Shown: positions 16,002 through 24,971, counted from the first letter of the stretch. The stretch: DNA of 64,000 bases from UBA7703 sp963667195 (GCA_963667195.1 OY762962.1:496001-560000), one strand, 5' to 3'. Translations and numbers: made by a program. Notes: generated from the letters alone by a model not told the origin.

Positions 16002-17192
16002 TTGAAGATCGGTATTTTTACAGATGCATATTACCCTGAAATCAATGGCGTTGCCACTTCCTGTCTGAACTTGTTTCAGGAACTAACATTGCGTGGCCAT
16101 GATGTGGACGTTTATGCTCCTCAGTGCAAGGGTTGGGAACAGCACCGGAATGCGAATGTCCATTATCTCGCTTCAACTCCATTGCCTCTGCTAAAAGATC
16201 GGAATGTGGCATTGCCCAATTACAAAGCTATACAGCAGGCACTGGATATGCCATTTGATGTAATACATACCAATAGTGAGTTTGTTATGGGTAGTTTAGG
16301 GCAATATCTTTCAAAAAAAATGGGATGCGCCTGTGTTCATACGTACCATACCATATGGGAGGATTACACATCCTACATTACGCATGGTTTAGGCGATGCT
16401 TCAGCGCGAAAGTTTGCGAGACGTTATAGCGAATGGTGGTGTGAGCGTTTTGATCGCATCATTGCTCCAACTGCCAAAACGGAAAAGCTGTTACAATTTT
16501 ATGGCGTCGAGGCACCGATTGACATCATCCCAAGCGGGATAGATTTAAGCAGATTCGCGCCGGAAAAACATACGCTGGAAGATATTACATCCGTACGAGC
16601 AGAATGCGGGGTGCGTGACGGTGAGCGGGTTTTGCTGAGTATTGGTCGGCTCTCTAAAGAGAAGAATGTGGATCAAATCCTTCGTATTTTTCCGGCTCTG
16701 CACAGCGTTTGCCCTGATGTCCGTTTTGTAATCATCGGCGAAGGTCCTATGAAGGAACAATTATCTCAGATTGCACGTGATAATAGCATAGATGGATTTG
16801 TTAGTATTATCGGTGCGAAACCATGGGAACAGATCGATCGTTACTATGCAATCGGAGATGTATTCGCGAGTACCTCTCACTCCGAAACGCAGGGATTAAC
16901 CTATATTGAAGCCATGGCTTCCGGTTTGTGCGTGTGTGCGGTACAGGACCCTTGTTTGGATAATGTTATTGAAAACGGGGTCGATGGAATATTAACAGGA
17001 GATAGCGATACCAAGCTGTTGACCGCCCTGCAGCTTGCATTCAGTCCGATCGGAAAAGAAATTGGAAAAAGAGCAGTACACGCTGCCCAGCCATTTAGCA
17101 CAGAAAAGTTTGCGGAAAATGTAGAAAAATGTTATATTGCCGCGATTGCCTCGAAAGCACAAGAGCGCGACTCGGCAAATAATGAAGCATGA
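16002..17192 (+). CDS. GT4-family glycosyltransferase (diacylglycerol glucosyltransferase type)
   Basis: A 396-residue GT-B enzyme. The N-terminus IGIFTDAYYPEINGVATS is typical of glycosyltransferases that make glucosyl- or mannosyl-diacylglycerol. A TYHTIWEDYTSY stretch and the PTAKTEKLLQFYGV linker follow. The C-terminal donor domain has SIGRLSKEKNVDQ, GEGPMKEQL, and the EX7E-type STSHSETQGLTYIEAMASG. It would transfer a hexose from a nucleotide sugar to diacylglycerol or a polyprenyl-linked acceptor at the inner membrane face. Start is TTG at 16002 with GAGGATG upstream; the nearby ATG at 15994 hits a stop at once. It is monocistronic, ending at the palindrome at 17259. Confidence 0.9.
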   Translation: MKIGIFTDAYYPEINGVATSCLNLFQELTLRGHDVDVYAPQCKGWEQHRNANVHYLASTPLPLLKDRNVALPNYKAIQQALDMPFDVIHTNSEFVMGSLGQYLSKKMGCACVHTYHTIWEDYTSYITHGLGDASARKFARRYSEWWCERFDRIIAPTAKTEKLLQFYGVEAPIDIIPSGIDLSRFAPEKHTLEDITSVRAECGVRDGERVLLSIGRLSKEKNVDQILRIFPALHSVCPDVRFVIIGEGPMKEQLSQIARDNSIDGFVSIIGAKPWEQIDRYYAIGDVFASTSHSETQGLTYIEAMASGLCVCAVQDPCLDNVIENGVDGILTGDSDTKLLTALQLAFSPIGKEIGKRAVHAAQPFSTEKFAENVEKCYIAAIASKAQERDSANNEA

Positions 17193-17258
17193 AATTACGT
17201 TCGGTACACAGTTCCAAAACATAATGAACGTCTCGACAATAGCCCCTCAATATAGCAG

Positions 17259-17288
17259 AGAAGAAGGGCGTATATACGCCCTTCTTCT
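17259..17288. terminator. palindromic bidirectional terminator
   Basis: Near-perfect palindrome AGAAGAAGGGCGTAT / ATACGCCCTTCTTCT between two convergent genes (the GT4 gene and the SnoaL-like gene). Its arms provide a T-rich end on either strand. Confidence 0.8.
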
Positions 17289-17301
17289 TTGCGATTTTGA
17301 G

Positions 17302-17691
17302 TTACGCAAGCGGTTTGTCGGAAAGTGCCCACCCTTCGATAACTCTTGCTCCAATTGGCTGACCATTCTCTTTGAAGTGAACAAACTCCATTGTCTGATT
17401 CTCGTGACGCTCGCCGGTCTTCTTGTTGATGAAAAAGACCGTATAGCGGATTGCGCACCAATCGTCCTGAACGAGCATATTGTGGAATTCGCCCAGCTCG
17501 ATATCAAATACCGAGAAAAACTGTCCCATCATGTCTTTGTACTGCTGTAACGTCAATCGCTTGCCATAAACATTGTAATGTGCATCGGGTTCATAGAGCG
17601 TGTTGCACCAATCCAGCCACGATTCGTAGCCATTGTTCCAGTTCTTGAATCCGGTCATCAGTCGATCTCTGATTTGTTCTTGAAAATTCAT
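17302..17691 (-). CDS. SnoaL-like/NTF2-fold protein
   Basis: A 129-residue single-domain protein of the SnoaL-like (nuclear transport factor 2) fold. It has an N-terminal amphipathic helix, WLDWCNTLYEPDAHYNVYG with the typical Asp-His pocket residues, and strand pairs WCAIRYTVFFINKKTG and QTMEFVHFKENG. The ending is RVIEGWALSDKPLA. Members act as small-molecule isomerases, cyclases or hydrolases, or bind polyketide- and steroid-like ligands; the reaction here is unknown. AAGGAGAATAAAAAT precedes the ATG. It is alone on the minus strand, but its kind fits with the many SDRs to the left. Confidence 0.8.
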   Translation of the reverse strand: MNFQEQIRDRLMTGFKNWNNGYESWLDWCNTLYEPDAHYNVYGKRLTLQQYKDMMGQFFSVFDIELGEFHNMLVQDDWCAIRYTVFFINKKTGERHENQTMEFVHFKENGQPIGARVIEGWALSDKPLA

Positions 17692-18145
17692 ATTTTTATT
17701 CTCCTTCTTCTTCCGGTTATCCCGGCGCTGCTTTCCGCAGTTCTTATGATGCTATTTTAAAAAGGAGATGTTAAAAAGTTGTTTTCGTATCGTTTGCGAT
17801 ATGTTAACGCCAAAATACTTATTCAGCATGCGCTGCGGGGCAATTTATACAACTCTTCTGACTTAAGATGCTTCCACCTAACAACGGCATTTGAGTATAT
17901 GATTTGATCAGTATGCGAACGGTTGTCATTACATGCAGATGGGATTGAAAATACATACATCGATTGAAGCTAAGTAACTAAATCGGAAAAAATAAGCTAT
18001 TGAATTAATTTGAACGATGGCACATTTCTGACCTCCCCATATTCAGTATCTACCGTTTTCATTTGCATAAAGCTAGATTACATGTGGTTTTTTAGCCCCC
18101 GAACTTCTCTCTTGTTCAATATTGATTGTTCATAATATCAAAAAT

Positions 18146-18297
18146 CTCTCATCAAAACTCCAATAATGCCACTTTCGAACTCCCCATGTTCAGTTGTCCC
18201 CCGGATAATTCCTGGAAAAAATGTCCCCTAAATTGCACTGGCGTCTTGTATCCAAATGCTGTGTGGTCGTAGTTATTGAAAAATCGTACATGCTCTT
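18146..18297 (-). pseudogene. transposase C-terminal fragment (IS3/IS481-type)
   Basis: On the minus strand the frame reads EHVRFFNNYDHTAFGYKTPV then QFRGHFFQELSG and ends LLEF-stop. The NNYDH-x-A-x-GYKTPVQF pattern matches the end of DDE integrase-type transposases (usually NN-x-RPH-x-ALGYKTP). Only the last 50 or so codons remain. The sequence after its stop codon is similar to 46080-46220, so both places kept the same element end. Confidence 0.65.
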
Positions 18298-18379
18298 TTG
18301 AGCAAGAGTGGTGATCGGATTGTTAAGTTAATATCGAAATCGTTCTATTCGATTACGCAGTGTATTCTCCATGCATTGA

Positions 18380-18500
18380 TTTGCACCCACCCTCGTCCAT
18401 TTTGCACCCACCCTCAAGTAATCGCGCGATTGTATCACTTCGTAAGGGTTTATTCAGAACAAAACAGCACCCGAGCGGGTGCTGTTTTGTTTTTGCGGAG
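18380..18500. repeat. interspersed repeat copy 1 with perfect hairpin
   Basis: The segment carries CACCCACCCTC twice, then AGTAATCGCGCGATTGTATC, and a 16-base perfect inverted repeat AACAAAACAGCACCCG / CGGGTGCTGTTTTGTT at 18458-18491 followed by TTTGCGGAGATG. The same string, with a few differences, recurs at 46250-46370, and a shorter version at 58970-59055. The hairpin has a terminator shape; it may be an IS end or a terminator mobilised with the element. Confidence 0.75.
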
Positions 18501-18839
18501 ATGATTGTAAGTATAACTTTTAAATTCTGGTTCTTGAGCGTGTTTTCTTATCAAAACATGTAGGCATTATTAGTGTGTTTTTTGAATATAACTCAGCCGT
18601 TGAATGGCATTTGCACCGTTTCAATTGACCGCTTGTTCGTTCACCGGGTAGCACTATGGTCGCCCTTTTTCACTGAAAACCGCCTTTTGAAACTGAAAAT
18701 CTATTTGATTGGGATTGTGATTGCGTATCGCAGACACAGTTTTATTCCAAATGAATCAAGCCTTTTAAAATACACGTCCTATATAGACGTCGTAGATTGA
18801 TAGAATGCATGCCATTTCGATCAAGCGTTATATCATACG

Positions 18840-19571
18840 TTATAGGTGCATGACGCGGAACCTATATTTTTGAATTAGATCATGGTTCCGCTCGTCTCCG
18901 TCCGGTAGATTCCCGCTACGGAACACATCCGGCTCGAAGCCGCGCGCGCGCAGCTCTTCGCATGCAGCAAGCGTGATGCTGTTTGCGATCGCGACCGATG
19001 CAATGGTGGAAACAGGGCCTGCCTTACTGCCGTCGGAGCGAACGGTGACCGTTGCGTCTCCGTGCGGCACGTGGTTGTCGATGCAGATTTGGCAAACATC
19101 CGGCAGATGCAGCCCATCTTTTTGACGGGAGGCATCATTGAGATAAGCAAACGACGAGATGCCGATGACGGTAGCTCCGCGTGCCGACGCCTCCTGCGCC
19201 ATCTCGATTGCAAAAGGGTTGATGCCCGAGCTGCTCACGACAAGGAAGCAATCTCCCTTTTGAATCGGATACCGCGCAGCGACCCACGGCGCGTATCCGC
19301 TGAGGCGTTCTATTTCACTGCTCTTCATCGCGCCCTCGTGCAGCATCGTGGAGGATTCGAAGATCGGGCTGACGGCGGCAAGACCGCCCGCACGGTAAAA
19401 CAACTCCTCCGCGAGAATATGGCTGTGTCCGCAGCCGAAGACATAGAGCAGGCCGTCGCGCTCCAGCGTATCGGCAAGAGCGATTCCGGCGTCTGAAATC
19501 CGTCCCTTCTCCTGCTCGAAAATTGCATGGAGAACTTGCATCACGGCGCTTTGATATTGCTCTACAAACAT
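18840..19571 (-). CDS. SIS-domain sugar-phosphate protein (UPF0309 type)
   Basis: A 243-residue cytosolic protein with one sugar isomerase fold. Residues 25-45 include LLYVFGCGHSHILAEELFYR, then VVSSSGINPFAIEMAQEA with the phosphosugar-binding Ser cluster, and GATVIGISS. The C-terminal DGSKAGPVSTIASVAIANS is characteristic of the UPF0309 group. It should bind or isomerise a phosphorylated sugar. I used the ATG at 19571 because TCAGGAGGGTTCCA precedes it; an upstream ATG at 19655 lies inside the regulator gene. It is the last gene of the leftward ptsI-ptsH-gntR-SIS set and may act on the sugar phosphate made by the PTS. Confidence 0.88.
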   Translation of the reverse strand: MFVEQYQSAVMQVLHAIFEQEKGRISDAGIALADTLERDGLLYVFGCGHSHILAEELFYRAGGLAAVSPIFESSTMLHEGAMKSSEIERLSGYAPWVAARYPIQKGDCFLVVSSSGINPFAIEMAQEASARGATVIGISSFAYLNDASRQKDGLHLPDVCQICIDNHVPHGDATVTVRSDGSKAGPVSTIASVAIANSITLAACEELRARGFEPDVFRSGNLPDGDERNHDLIQKYRFRVMHL

Positions 19572-19591
19572 TGGAACCCTCCTGATATGTA

Positions 19592-20308
19592 TTATAGCTC
19601 GGTCACGAGGCGGTAGCGATCCGCGCGATATTTCGACTCGACATATTCCACGCACTGGCCGGTGGCGTCAAACGAGCGCCGGGTGAAGTGCATGGCGTAA
19701 GGGATGCTCTCGCAAACAAGAAGCTTGCGCTCGTAATTCTTGAGTCGTGACACTTCGATGGTCTCGGAAGCGCGCGTAATGGTCACACCGCAGGCGGTCT
19801 GCATGAGCTGATAGAGCGACATGTTGTCCGCGATTTTGTCCGCGATCACGGCGCCGATCTTCAGCGGCAGATAGCAGGTTTCTATCGCCATCGGCTCATC
19901 GTCCGCAAGACGCAGGCGCTTGAGCATGTAGACGTCCTCGGTGGGCGAAATGCCGAGCTTTGCCGCGATGACCTCGCCGCTCGGGATGCGCTCCAGCGCG
20001 AGAATCCGGGATCCTGCCTTCATCTGACGGTTGGACATGTCCTGCGAAAAGCTGGACACGCGAAGCAGCGGCTGCTGAATCTTTGCGGCGTTGACAAACG
20101 CGCCCTTGCCCTGCACACGAAACAGAACGCCGTCCAACTCCAGGTCGGCTACCGCGTGGCGAATCGTAATCCGGCTTACTCCAAATAGATCGCAAAGCTC
20201 CCGCTCGGACGGTAGACAGCGATCGGGAAAACGGTTTTCGTCCCGAATCATGTGAAGAAGCTGCGCTTTTACCTGCGCGTATTTTGCCTCGTGCGGATCG
20301 TTCTCCAT
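19592..20308 (-). CDS. GntR/HutC-family regulator with UTRA ligand domain
   Basis: A 238-residue repressor. The N-terminal winged helix (about 10-75) has DRCLPSERELCDLFGVSRIT and IRHAVADLELDG, then the FRVQGKGAFV wing. Residues 85-238 are a UTRA domain (SFSQDMSNRQMKAGSRILAL, MAIETCYLPL, VEYVESKYRADRYRL), which usually binds a sugar phosphate. It starts after AAAGGAAGCCTTCGCAAA and sits between ptsH and the SIS gene. It is the likely controller of both arms of the PTS locus; repeats of GTGGTAT in the divergent gap at 22410-22610 are candidate operators. Confidence 0.93.
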   Translation of the reverse strand: MENDPHEAKYAQVKAQLLHMIRDENRFPDRCLPSERELCDLFGVSRITIRHAVADLELDGVLFRVQGKGAFVNAAKIQQPLLRVSSFSQDMSNRQMKAGSRILALERIPSGEVIAAKLGISPTEDVYMLKRLRLADDEPMAIETCYLPLKIGAVIADKIADNMSLYQLMQTACGVTITRASETIEVSRLKNYERKLLVCESIPYAMHFTRRSFDATGQCVEYVESKYRADRYRLVTEL

Positions 20309-20328
20309 TTTGCGAAGGCTTCCTTTCG

Positions 20329-20607
20329 TTATTTTTCGCCTAAGCCGGACGCGACCAGCTGCCGCAGGGCTTCCACGGCGGCTTCCTCGTCTTCACCCTC
20401 GGCTGCAATCTCCGCGACCGAGCCCTGCGAAAGTCCCAGCGTCAGGAGATGGATGATCGACTTTGCGTTGACCGCGCCACTGATCTCTTGGGACGCGTTC
20501 TTGATCGTGACGCGGCTCGTAAACTGCTTGGCCAAAGCAACAAACTCAGACGCGGGCCGCGCATGCAGGCCGGTCGGGTTGATAATGGTAACGCGAGCTG
20601 ATTTCAT
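20329..20607 (-). CDS. ptsH: phosphocarrier protein HPr
   Basis: A 92-residue HPr family protein. It carries phosphate from enzyme I to the IIA domains of PTS transporters in the cytosol. The active His is in PTGLHARPA near residue 15. The regulatory Ser of Gram-positive HPr is present in the AKSIIHLL segment near residue 46, so HPr kinase could modify it. The ATG at 20607 follows CGGAGGAAATAC. It lies 62 bases after ptsI. Having ptsH and ptsI inside a single-substrate locus is unusual and suggests either that this is the only general set in the genome or a dedicated one. Confidence 0.96.
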   Translation of the reverse strand: MKSARVTIINPTGLHARPASEFVALAKQFTSRVTIKNASQEISGAVNAKSIIHLLTLGLSQGSVAEIAAEGEDEEAAVEALRQLVASGLGEK

Positions 20608-20669
20608 GTATTTCCTCCGGGTTGTTGTTTCTTTTATTATATGTGTTCGGACGATGCCGAAACACAGGA

Positions 20670-22373
20670 TCAATCCTGGTGTAAAGCTGCCAGAAACGCG
20701 TCCGTTTGCCCGATGACTTCCTGCTCGGTTGCGCATGCCATCGCGCGGACAAACAGCGCGTGACAATCGGGGATGGAGCAAGCGCGGATAATGCGCTTTG
20801 CACGTGCGAGCGAGGAAGCGGACATGCTGAGCTTTCGTACACCCGCGCCAAGCAGAAGCGGGATTGCCCGCGATTCTCCGGCAAGCTCGCCGCAGACGGA
20901 GAGCGGCTTACCTGCGGCAGAAAACGCTTCTGCGCTCATTCTTATAAGCTTGAGCATCGCGGAAGAAAGCGGATGCGCGTACTGTGCCGCGAACGGGTTC
21001 ATGCGATCCGCGGCAAACGTATACTGGCAAAGGTCGTTGGTGCCGATGCTGGCAAAGTCCGCCTCGCGCGCGAGCTGCTCTGCGCATAGCACCGCAGCCG
21101 GAATTTCGATCATAATGCCGAGCGGAACCTGCGGAATTGCGTGACCTTCCTGCGCCAACGCGTCCCGAACGGACTGCGCAATCGACCGTGCGCGGCGAAA
21201 GTCCTCCACAGAGCCGATCATGGGAAACATGATCATGAGGTTGCCAGCGCTTGCCGCACGGTAGGCTGCGCGCAGTTGCGTGCGGAATATCTCCTCGTGA
21301 TCCAGACACAGCCGGATGGCGCGGTTGCCGAGGAAGGGGTTCTCCTCCTTCGGCAAAGGCAGGTAGGGAAGTGTCTTGTCTCCGCCGATGTCTAACGTAC
21401 GCAGAATGACGGGACGAGTGCCCATCACGCGAAGTACGTTCGCATACGCCGCAAACTGCACCTCTTCCGATGGCATCGAAGCCCGCTCCATATAGAGAAA
21501 CTCGGAGCGAAACAGGCCTACGCCGTTGGCATAACGCTCCAAATCCGGCAAATCTGCGGAGCCAATATTGAGACTCAACGGAATGGAGACTCCGTCTTGC
21601 GTTTCGGCGAGCAAGGGAAGAGACTCCCTATCCCGCGCCTCTTCAGCGAGTGCGGACTGCTGTAGTCGGCGGTAGTGCGATAGCGTCACCTCATCCGGAT
21701 CGATCAGAACGGTGCCGTTTGCGCCATCGACGATGACGCTCTGGCCGTCGCGCAAGGTCTCCATCAATTCAGGGATGCCGAGCACCGCGGGGATGCCGAG
21801 GCTTCGCGCCAGAATTGCCGCGTGGGAGGTGGCGCCGCCGGTTTCGGTGAGAAACGCGAGTACGAGCGCGCGATTGAGCCGCGCAACGTCGGAAGGAAGA
21901 ATATCCCGCGCGGCAATCACCATAGGCGTCGTCAGCGCGGCAAGTGAGGATTCCTTTTCCCCGCGCAGGATGCGCAACAGACGGTTTCGCACATCAATTA
22001 AGTCCGCCGCTCGCTCGCGCATCACGTTGCTCTCTTGAGACTGCATCAATTCAATATAGGTTTGAAACACGGAATAGACAGCCCACTGCGCGGAAGCACC
22101 GGCGTGGATTGCGTCTTCAATCTCCTCGCGGATGGATTCATCCTCCAGCATCTCCAGATGCGCGCCGAAGATGGCACTCTGGCTGGCCGGAAGCGAGGCG
22201 ATCAGGGAACTCAACTCACATTGTGCCTGCGCGAACGCGGCTTGATAGGAGACGATGTGCGCGCACTGCTCCTCCGGCGGGATCAGCTCCTCCCGGCAGG
22301 TGGGGTTAAACACTTGATAACAAAAAACCTTCCCTATGCCGAAGCCGGAAGATCCCGAAATGCCTTTGAGCAT
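20670..22373 (-). CDS. ptsI: PTS enzyme I (phosphoenolpyruvate-protein phosphotransferase)
   Basis: A 567-residue enzyme I of normal length. It takes phosphate from PEP and passes it to HPr. The N-terminal helical HPr-binding domain is followed by the phospho-His loop TGGATSHAAILARSLGIPAV (near residue 190). The C-terminal PEP barrel has FLYMERASMPSEE, LRTLDIGGDKTLPYL, FSSIGTNDLCQY-like SIGTNDLCQYTFAADR, and the active Cys in SVCGELAG. The ATG at 22373 follows AAAGGAGATGCGCAG; the frame extends upstream without a site. It reads leftward, divergent from the IIA gene. Confidence 0.97.
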   Translation of the reverse strand: MLKGISGSSGFGIGKVFCYQVFNPTCREELIPPEEQCAHIVSYQAAFAQAQCELSSLIASLPASQSAIFGAHLEMLEDESIREEIEDAIHAGASAQWAVYSVFQTYIELMQSQESNVMRERAADLIDVRNRLLRILRGEKESSLAALTTPMVIAARDILPSDVARLNRALVLAFLTETGGATSHAAILARSLGIPAVLGIPELMETLRDGQSVIVDGANGTVLIDPDEVTLSHYRRLQQSALAEEARDRESLPLLAETQDGVSIPLSLNIGSADLPDLERYANGVGLFRSEFLYMERASMPSEEVQFAAYANVLRVMGTRPVILRTLDIGGDKTLPYLPLPKEENPFLGNRAIRLCLDHEEIFRTQLRAAYRAASAGNLMIMFPMIGSVEDFRRARSIAQSVRDALAQEGHAIPQVPLGIMIEIPAAVLCAEQLAREADFASIGTNDLCQYTFAADRMNPFAAQYAHPLSSAMLKLIRMSAEAFSAAGKPLSVCGELAGESRAIPLLLGAGVRKLSMSASSLARAKRIIRACSIPDCHALFVRAMACATEQEVIGQTDAFLAALHQD

Positions 22374-22762
22374 CTGCGCATCTCCTTTGATCGCGTAATA
22401 ACAACCGATATGACAAGTATACCACATATCATAAATAATGCAACCGGACTTCTTGAAAAAATAAACCGTGTTGGTTTGCGTTGGCATAATTGTGTCGGAA
22501 CGAGGTTAAAAATGGCTGTTCGGAGCAGAAATCCGGTTTTCACGAGTCATAATTTTTACGAGAATGTAAACAAGTGGTATTGCAATCGAATAAAACATGT
22601 GGTATATTCGAATCACGTTGAGCTCCCCTGTGCAACAGGTTGGAATACGCATGACCAAGTCGATATGTACATGGAAAACGGCAAACCGGTTCAAAAGAGT
22701 TATACGAATTAAAACACAACACAGTCATATGATATGAAATCAAACAGATTGGGAACACAGCA
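22374..22762. promoter_or_regulatory. divergent ptsI / IIA promoter region with repeated GTGGTAT sites
   Basis: A 389-base gap with no credible gene. The string ATGTGGTATA occurs inverted at about 22416-22427 and direct at 22597-22606, with AAGTGGTAT at 22572-22580. The first forms a GGTATACC palindrome, similar in style to GntR/HutC-family operators. I infer that the GntR/UTRA protein binds here to control both PTS arms. Exact -35 and -10 boxes were not assigned. Confidence 0.5.
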
Positions 22763-23206
22763 ATGGGATCATTGATTGAGCAAAGGCATATTCAGTTGCA
22801 GGCGGAAGCGGCTGGCTGGCGGGAAGCAATTCGCGCTGCGGGGGACTTGCTCGTTAAAAGCGGGTGCATTGCAACGGGCTATATCGAGAGCATGATTCGC
22901 GCGGTTGAGGAGCTTGGGCCATACATGGTGATTCTGCCGGGGTTTGCGCTTGCGCATGCAGCGCCCAGCCCGGATGTGTTTCAAGACGCGATGTCGCTCA
23001 TTACTCTGCGCACGCCCGTGTGCTTCGGCTCGGCGGAAAACGATCCGGTTCGCGTCGTGCTCTGCCTAAGCTGTGTGGATCGCGAGGCGCATATCGCTTC
23101 GCTCCAACGGGTCGCGATGCTCCTCATGGAGGATGATATGGTACAAAAGATTGCGGACGCTGCTTCGGTCGAGGAGATTCAGGCGCTGCTCACGCCGCAG
23201 TCGTAA
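22763..23206 (+). CDS. PTS IIA component, mannitol/fructose-ascorbate (EIIA type 2) family
   Basis: A 147-residue cytosolic IIA protein. The phosphorylated His is His65 in GFALAHAAPSPD, and the PVCFGS and VLCLSCVDREAHIASLQRVA segments match the UlaC/mannitol IIA fold. It accepts phosphate from HPr and passes it to the IIB protein 70 bases downstream. The leader is GGGAACACAGCA before the ATG. It is the first gene of the rightward PTS arm. Substrate specificity follows the IIC gene at 23700. Confidence 0.93.
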   Translation: MGSLIEQRHIQLQAEAAGWREAIRAAGDLLVKSGCIATGYIESMIRAVEELGPYMVILPGFALAHAAPSPDVFQDAMSLITLRTPVCFGSAENDPVRVVLCLSCVDREAHIASLQRVAMLLMEDDMVQKIADAASVEEIQALLTPQS

Positions 23207-23275
23207 GCGATAAGAATGCTTCTTTAACCCCGTTTCTCAGTAACTGGGTAGATATCAGAAAGAAGGGAGTTCAGA

Positions 23276-23563
23276 ATGGGCGAGATCAAAATTCAGGCAG
23301 TTTGTGGTTTCGGATGCGGATCTTCATTGTTTCTTCGCATGAAGATCGAGGAAGTGCTCAAAAAGAACGGCTATGCCGCAACAGTGTTTTGCGGAGATGT
23401 AGGCACCTGCTGCGCTATGCAATGTGACGCGATCTTCATCTCTTCCGAGTTGGCCGAGCGGATCGCTGGTCGAGCAAAGGTTCCTGTTGTTGTGATCAAC
23501 AACTTCATGAACAAGGCGGAAGTCGAAGAAAAAACTCTGGCATTCATGAAATCTCTTTCCTAA
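23276..23563 (+). CDS. PTS IIB component, ascorbate/lactose-type
   Basis: A 95-residue IIB protein with the phospho-Cys loop AVCGFGCGSSL (Cys10). This matches UlaB, which has AVCGNGQGSS. The rest is a small Rossmann-like fold (CDAIFISSELAERI, VPVVVINNFMNK). It passes phosphate from the IIA to the sugar bound by IIC. Extra Cys residues (Cys14, and GTCCAMQC) are unusual. GAAGGGAGTTCAGA precedes the ATG. Confidence 0.93.
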   Translation: MGEIKIQAVCGFGCGSSLFLRMKIEEVLKKNGYAATVFCGDVGTCCAMQCDAIFISSELAERIAGRAKVPVVVINNFMNKAEVEEKTLAFMKSLS

Positions 23564-23699
23564 AACCGCGCATCGCGATCCGCGCGCCTCGTTTTACCAG
23601 CCCAACTCCGCGCACTCGGAGCAGATAGACGCCGCGGACGCACATCTCTAGCTCAAGTCACTTGCTTTTCGTCTAACCAGAATCATACAGGAGGATATT

Positions 23700-24971
23700 A
23701 TGGGAGTTCTTAACTTTATCGTCAAAGAAATCTTCGGACAAGGCGCAATCTTTCTTGCCATGATCGCGATGATCGGCTTGATCATCCAGAAAAAGAACGT
23801 TGGCGAAATCATCCGCGGAACGTTCATGACCGCAATCGGCTTCTTCGTGCTCAACCGTGGCGTCGGTATCGTCTCCGAAGTGGTTAGCGGACTTTCTTCC
23901 GCATTTACCGCCGTCATGCCCAAAGCCGTTCCCTCCACCTCGGTGGATATCGGCGGCCTCTACGGTTCGCAGATCGGCATCGTCATGGTGGTTGCGTTCA
24001 TCATCAACCTCTTGGTTGCCCGCTTCACCAAGTGGAAGAGCGTGTTCCTCACCGGCCACATGCTCTATTGGTTCCCCTACGTGTTCATCGCCGCGGGCGT
24101 TGATGCGGGCATGAAGGGCTTCGGCCTCGTCGCGCTGGCGACCGTGTTCACGGCGGTCTACATGATCGTTTCCCCGAACCTGATGCGTCCGCTCGTCAAG
24201 GAAGCCACCGGCGACGACAGCTTCACCATCGGCCACCCGACGACGATCCTTTCGGTCATCGCGGGCTATCTCGGCAAGGTTGTCGGCAACAAGGAAAAAT
24301 CCACGGAAGACCTCAAGGTCTCCAAGGGCTTCAGCTTCCTGCGTGAAATCTCCATCACGGGCAGCATCGTTATCCTAATCACCTACATCGTGATGGCGTT
24401 CGTGCTCAAAGCAAACGGCCAGAATCCCGCCGAAGTCTGGGGTTACACGCCGGAAACCGTATTTTCCTTCTACTTCACTCGCGCGATGACCTTCGGTGTT
24501 GGCATCACCATCCTGCTGCTCGGCGTTCGCATGCTCATTGCGGAGATCGTTCCGGCATTCAAGGGCATTGCGGACAAGGTCATCCCCGGCGCAATTCCCG
24601 CGCTGGACTGCCCGGTGATCTTCAACGTCGCGCCCAACGCGCTGATGATCGGCTTCATCACCGCACTGATCACGTCCACGATCACGATCCTCATCACCGT
24701 CCCGCTCGGCATCTTCCCGACGGTCGTCATCCCGCTCGTGTTCACCTGCTTCTTTGAGGCGGGCACGGCTGCGATCATCGCGAACGCGACAGGCGGTATC
24801 CGCGGCTGCATCATCGGCTCCATCGTCAACGGCATCATCATGGTGTTCCTCGTTGGCCTCGGCGCCTACTTCTTCAGCCACACCATCAACGACTGGATGC
24901 TCGTCTTCGGTGGCCAGGACTTCTCTTTCTGGGGCATCCTCGAAGGACTTGTTGCGAAGATCTTTGCCTGA
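23700..24971 (+). CDS. PTS IIC component, UlaA (ascorbate) family
   Basis: A 423-residue membrane permease with about ten to eleven helices. It aligns with UlaA along its length: GTFMTAIGFFVLNRGVGIV, FLTGHMLYWFPY, SFTIGHPTTI, ESTEDLKV-like KSTEDLKVSKG, FKGIADKVIPGAIPALDCPV and NVAPNAL. It should move and phosphorylate a sugar acid or related ligand. Lacking here are UlaDEF-type catabolic genes (decarboxylase, epimerases) and an UlaG lactonase, so L-ascorbate itself is not assured. ACAGGAGGATATT precedes the ATG. Terminator at 25013. Confidence 0.93.
   Translation: MGVLNFIVKEIFGQGAIFLAMIAMIGLIIQKKNVGEIIRGTFMTAIGFFVLNRGVGIVSEVVSGLSSAFTAVMPKAVPSTSVDIGGLYGSQIGIVMVVAFIINLLVARFTKWKSVFLTGHMLYWFPYVFIAAGVDAGMKGFGLVALATVFTAVYMIVSPNLMRPLVKEATGDDSFTIGHPTTILSVIAGYLGKVVGNKEKSTEDLKVSKGFSFLREISITGSIVILITYIVMAFVLKANGQNPAEVWGYTPETVFSFYFTRAMTFGVGITILLLGVRMLIAEIVPAFKGIADKVIPGAIPALDCPVIFNVAPNALMIGFITALITSTITILITVPLGIFPTVVIPLVFTCFFEAGTAAIIANATGGIRGCIIGSIVNGIIMVFLVGLGAYFFSHTINDWMLVFGGQDFSFWGILEGLVAKIFA

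Larger units (their letters stand above)
17692..18839. other. gene-poor region with insertion-sequence debris
   Basis: Nearly 1.15 kb without a credible intact gene. It holds a transposase C-terminal fragment (18146-18297), a segment resembling 46060-46365, and a strong hairpin at 18458-18491. The part from 18500 to 18839 has no assignable content. The base composition changes visibly just after this region. Confidence 0.55.

Noticed and set aside
18360..18500. CRISPR-like or REP array from the CACCCACCCTC strings
   Set aside because: Only two or three copies, uneven spacing and no spacer pattern; better explained as an element end with a hairpin.
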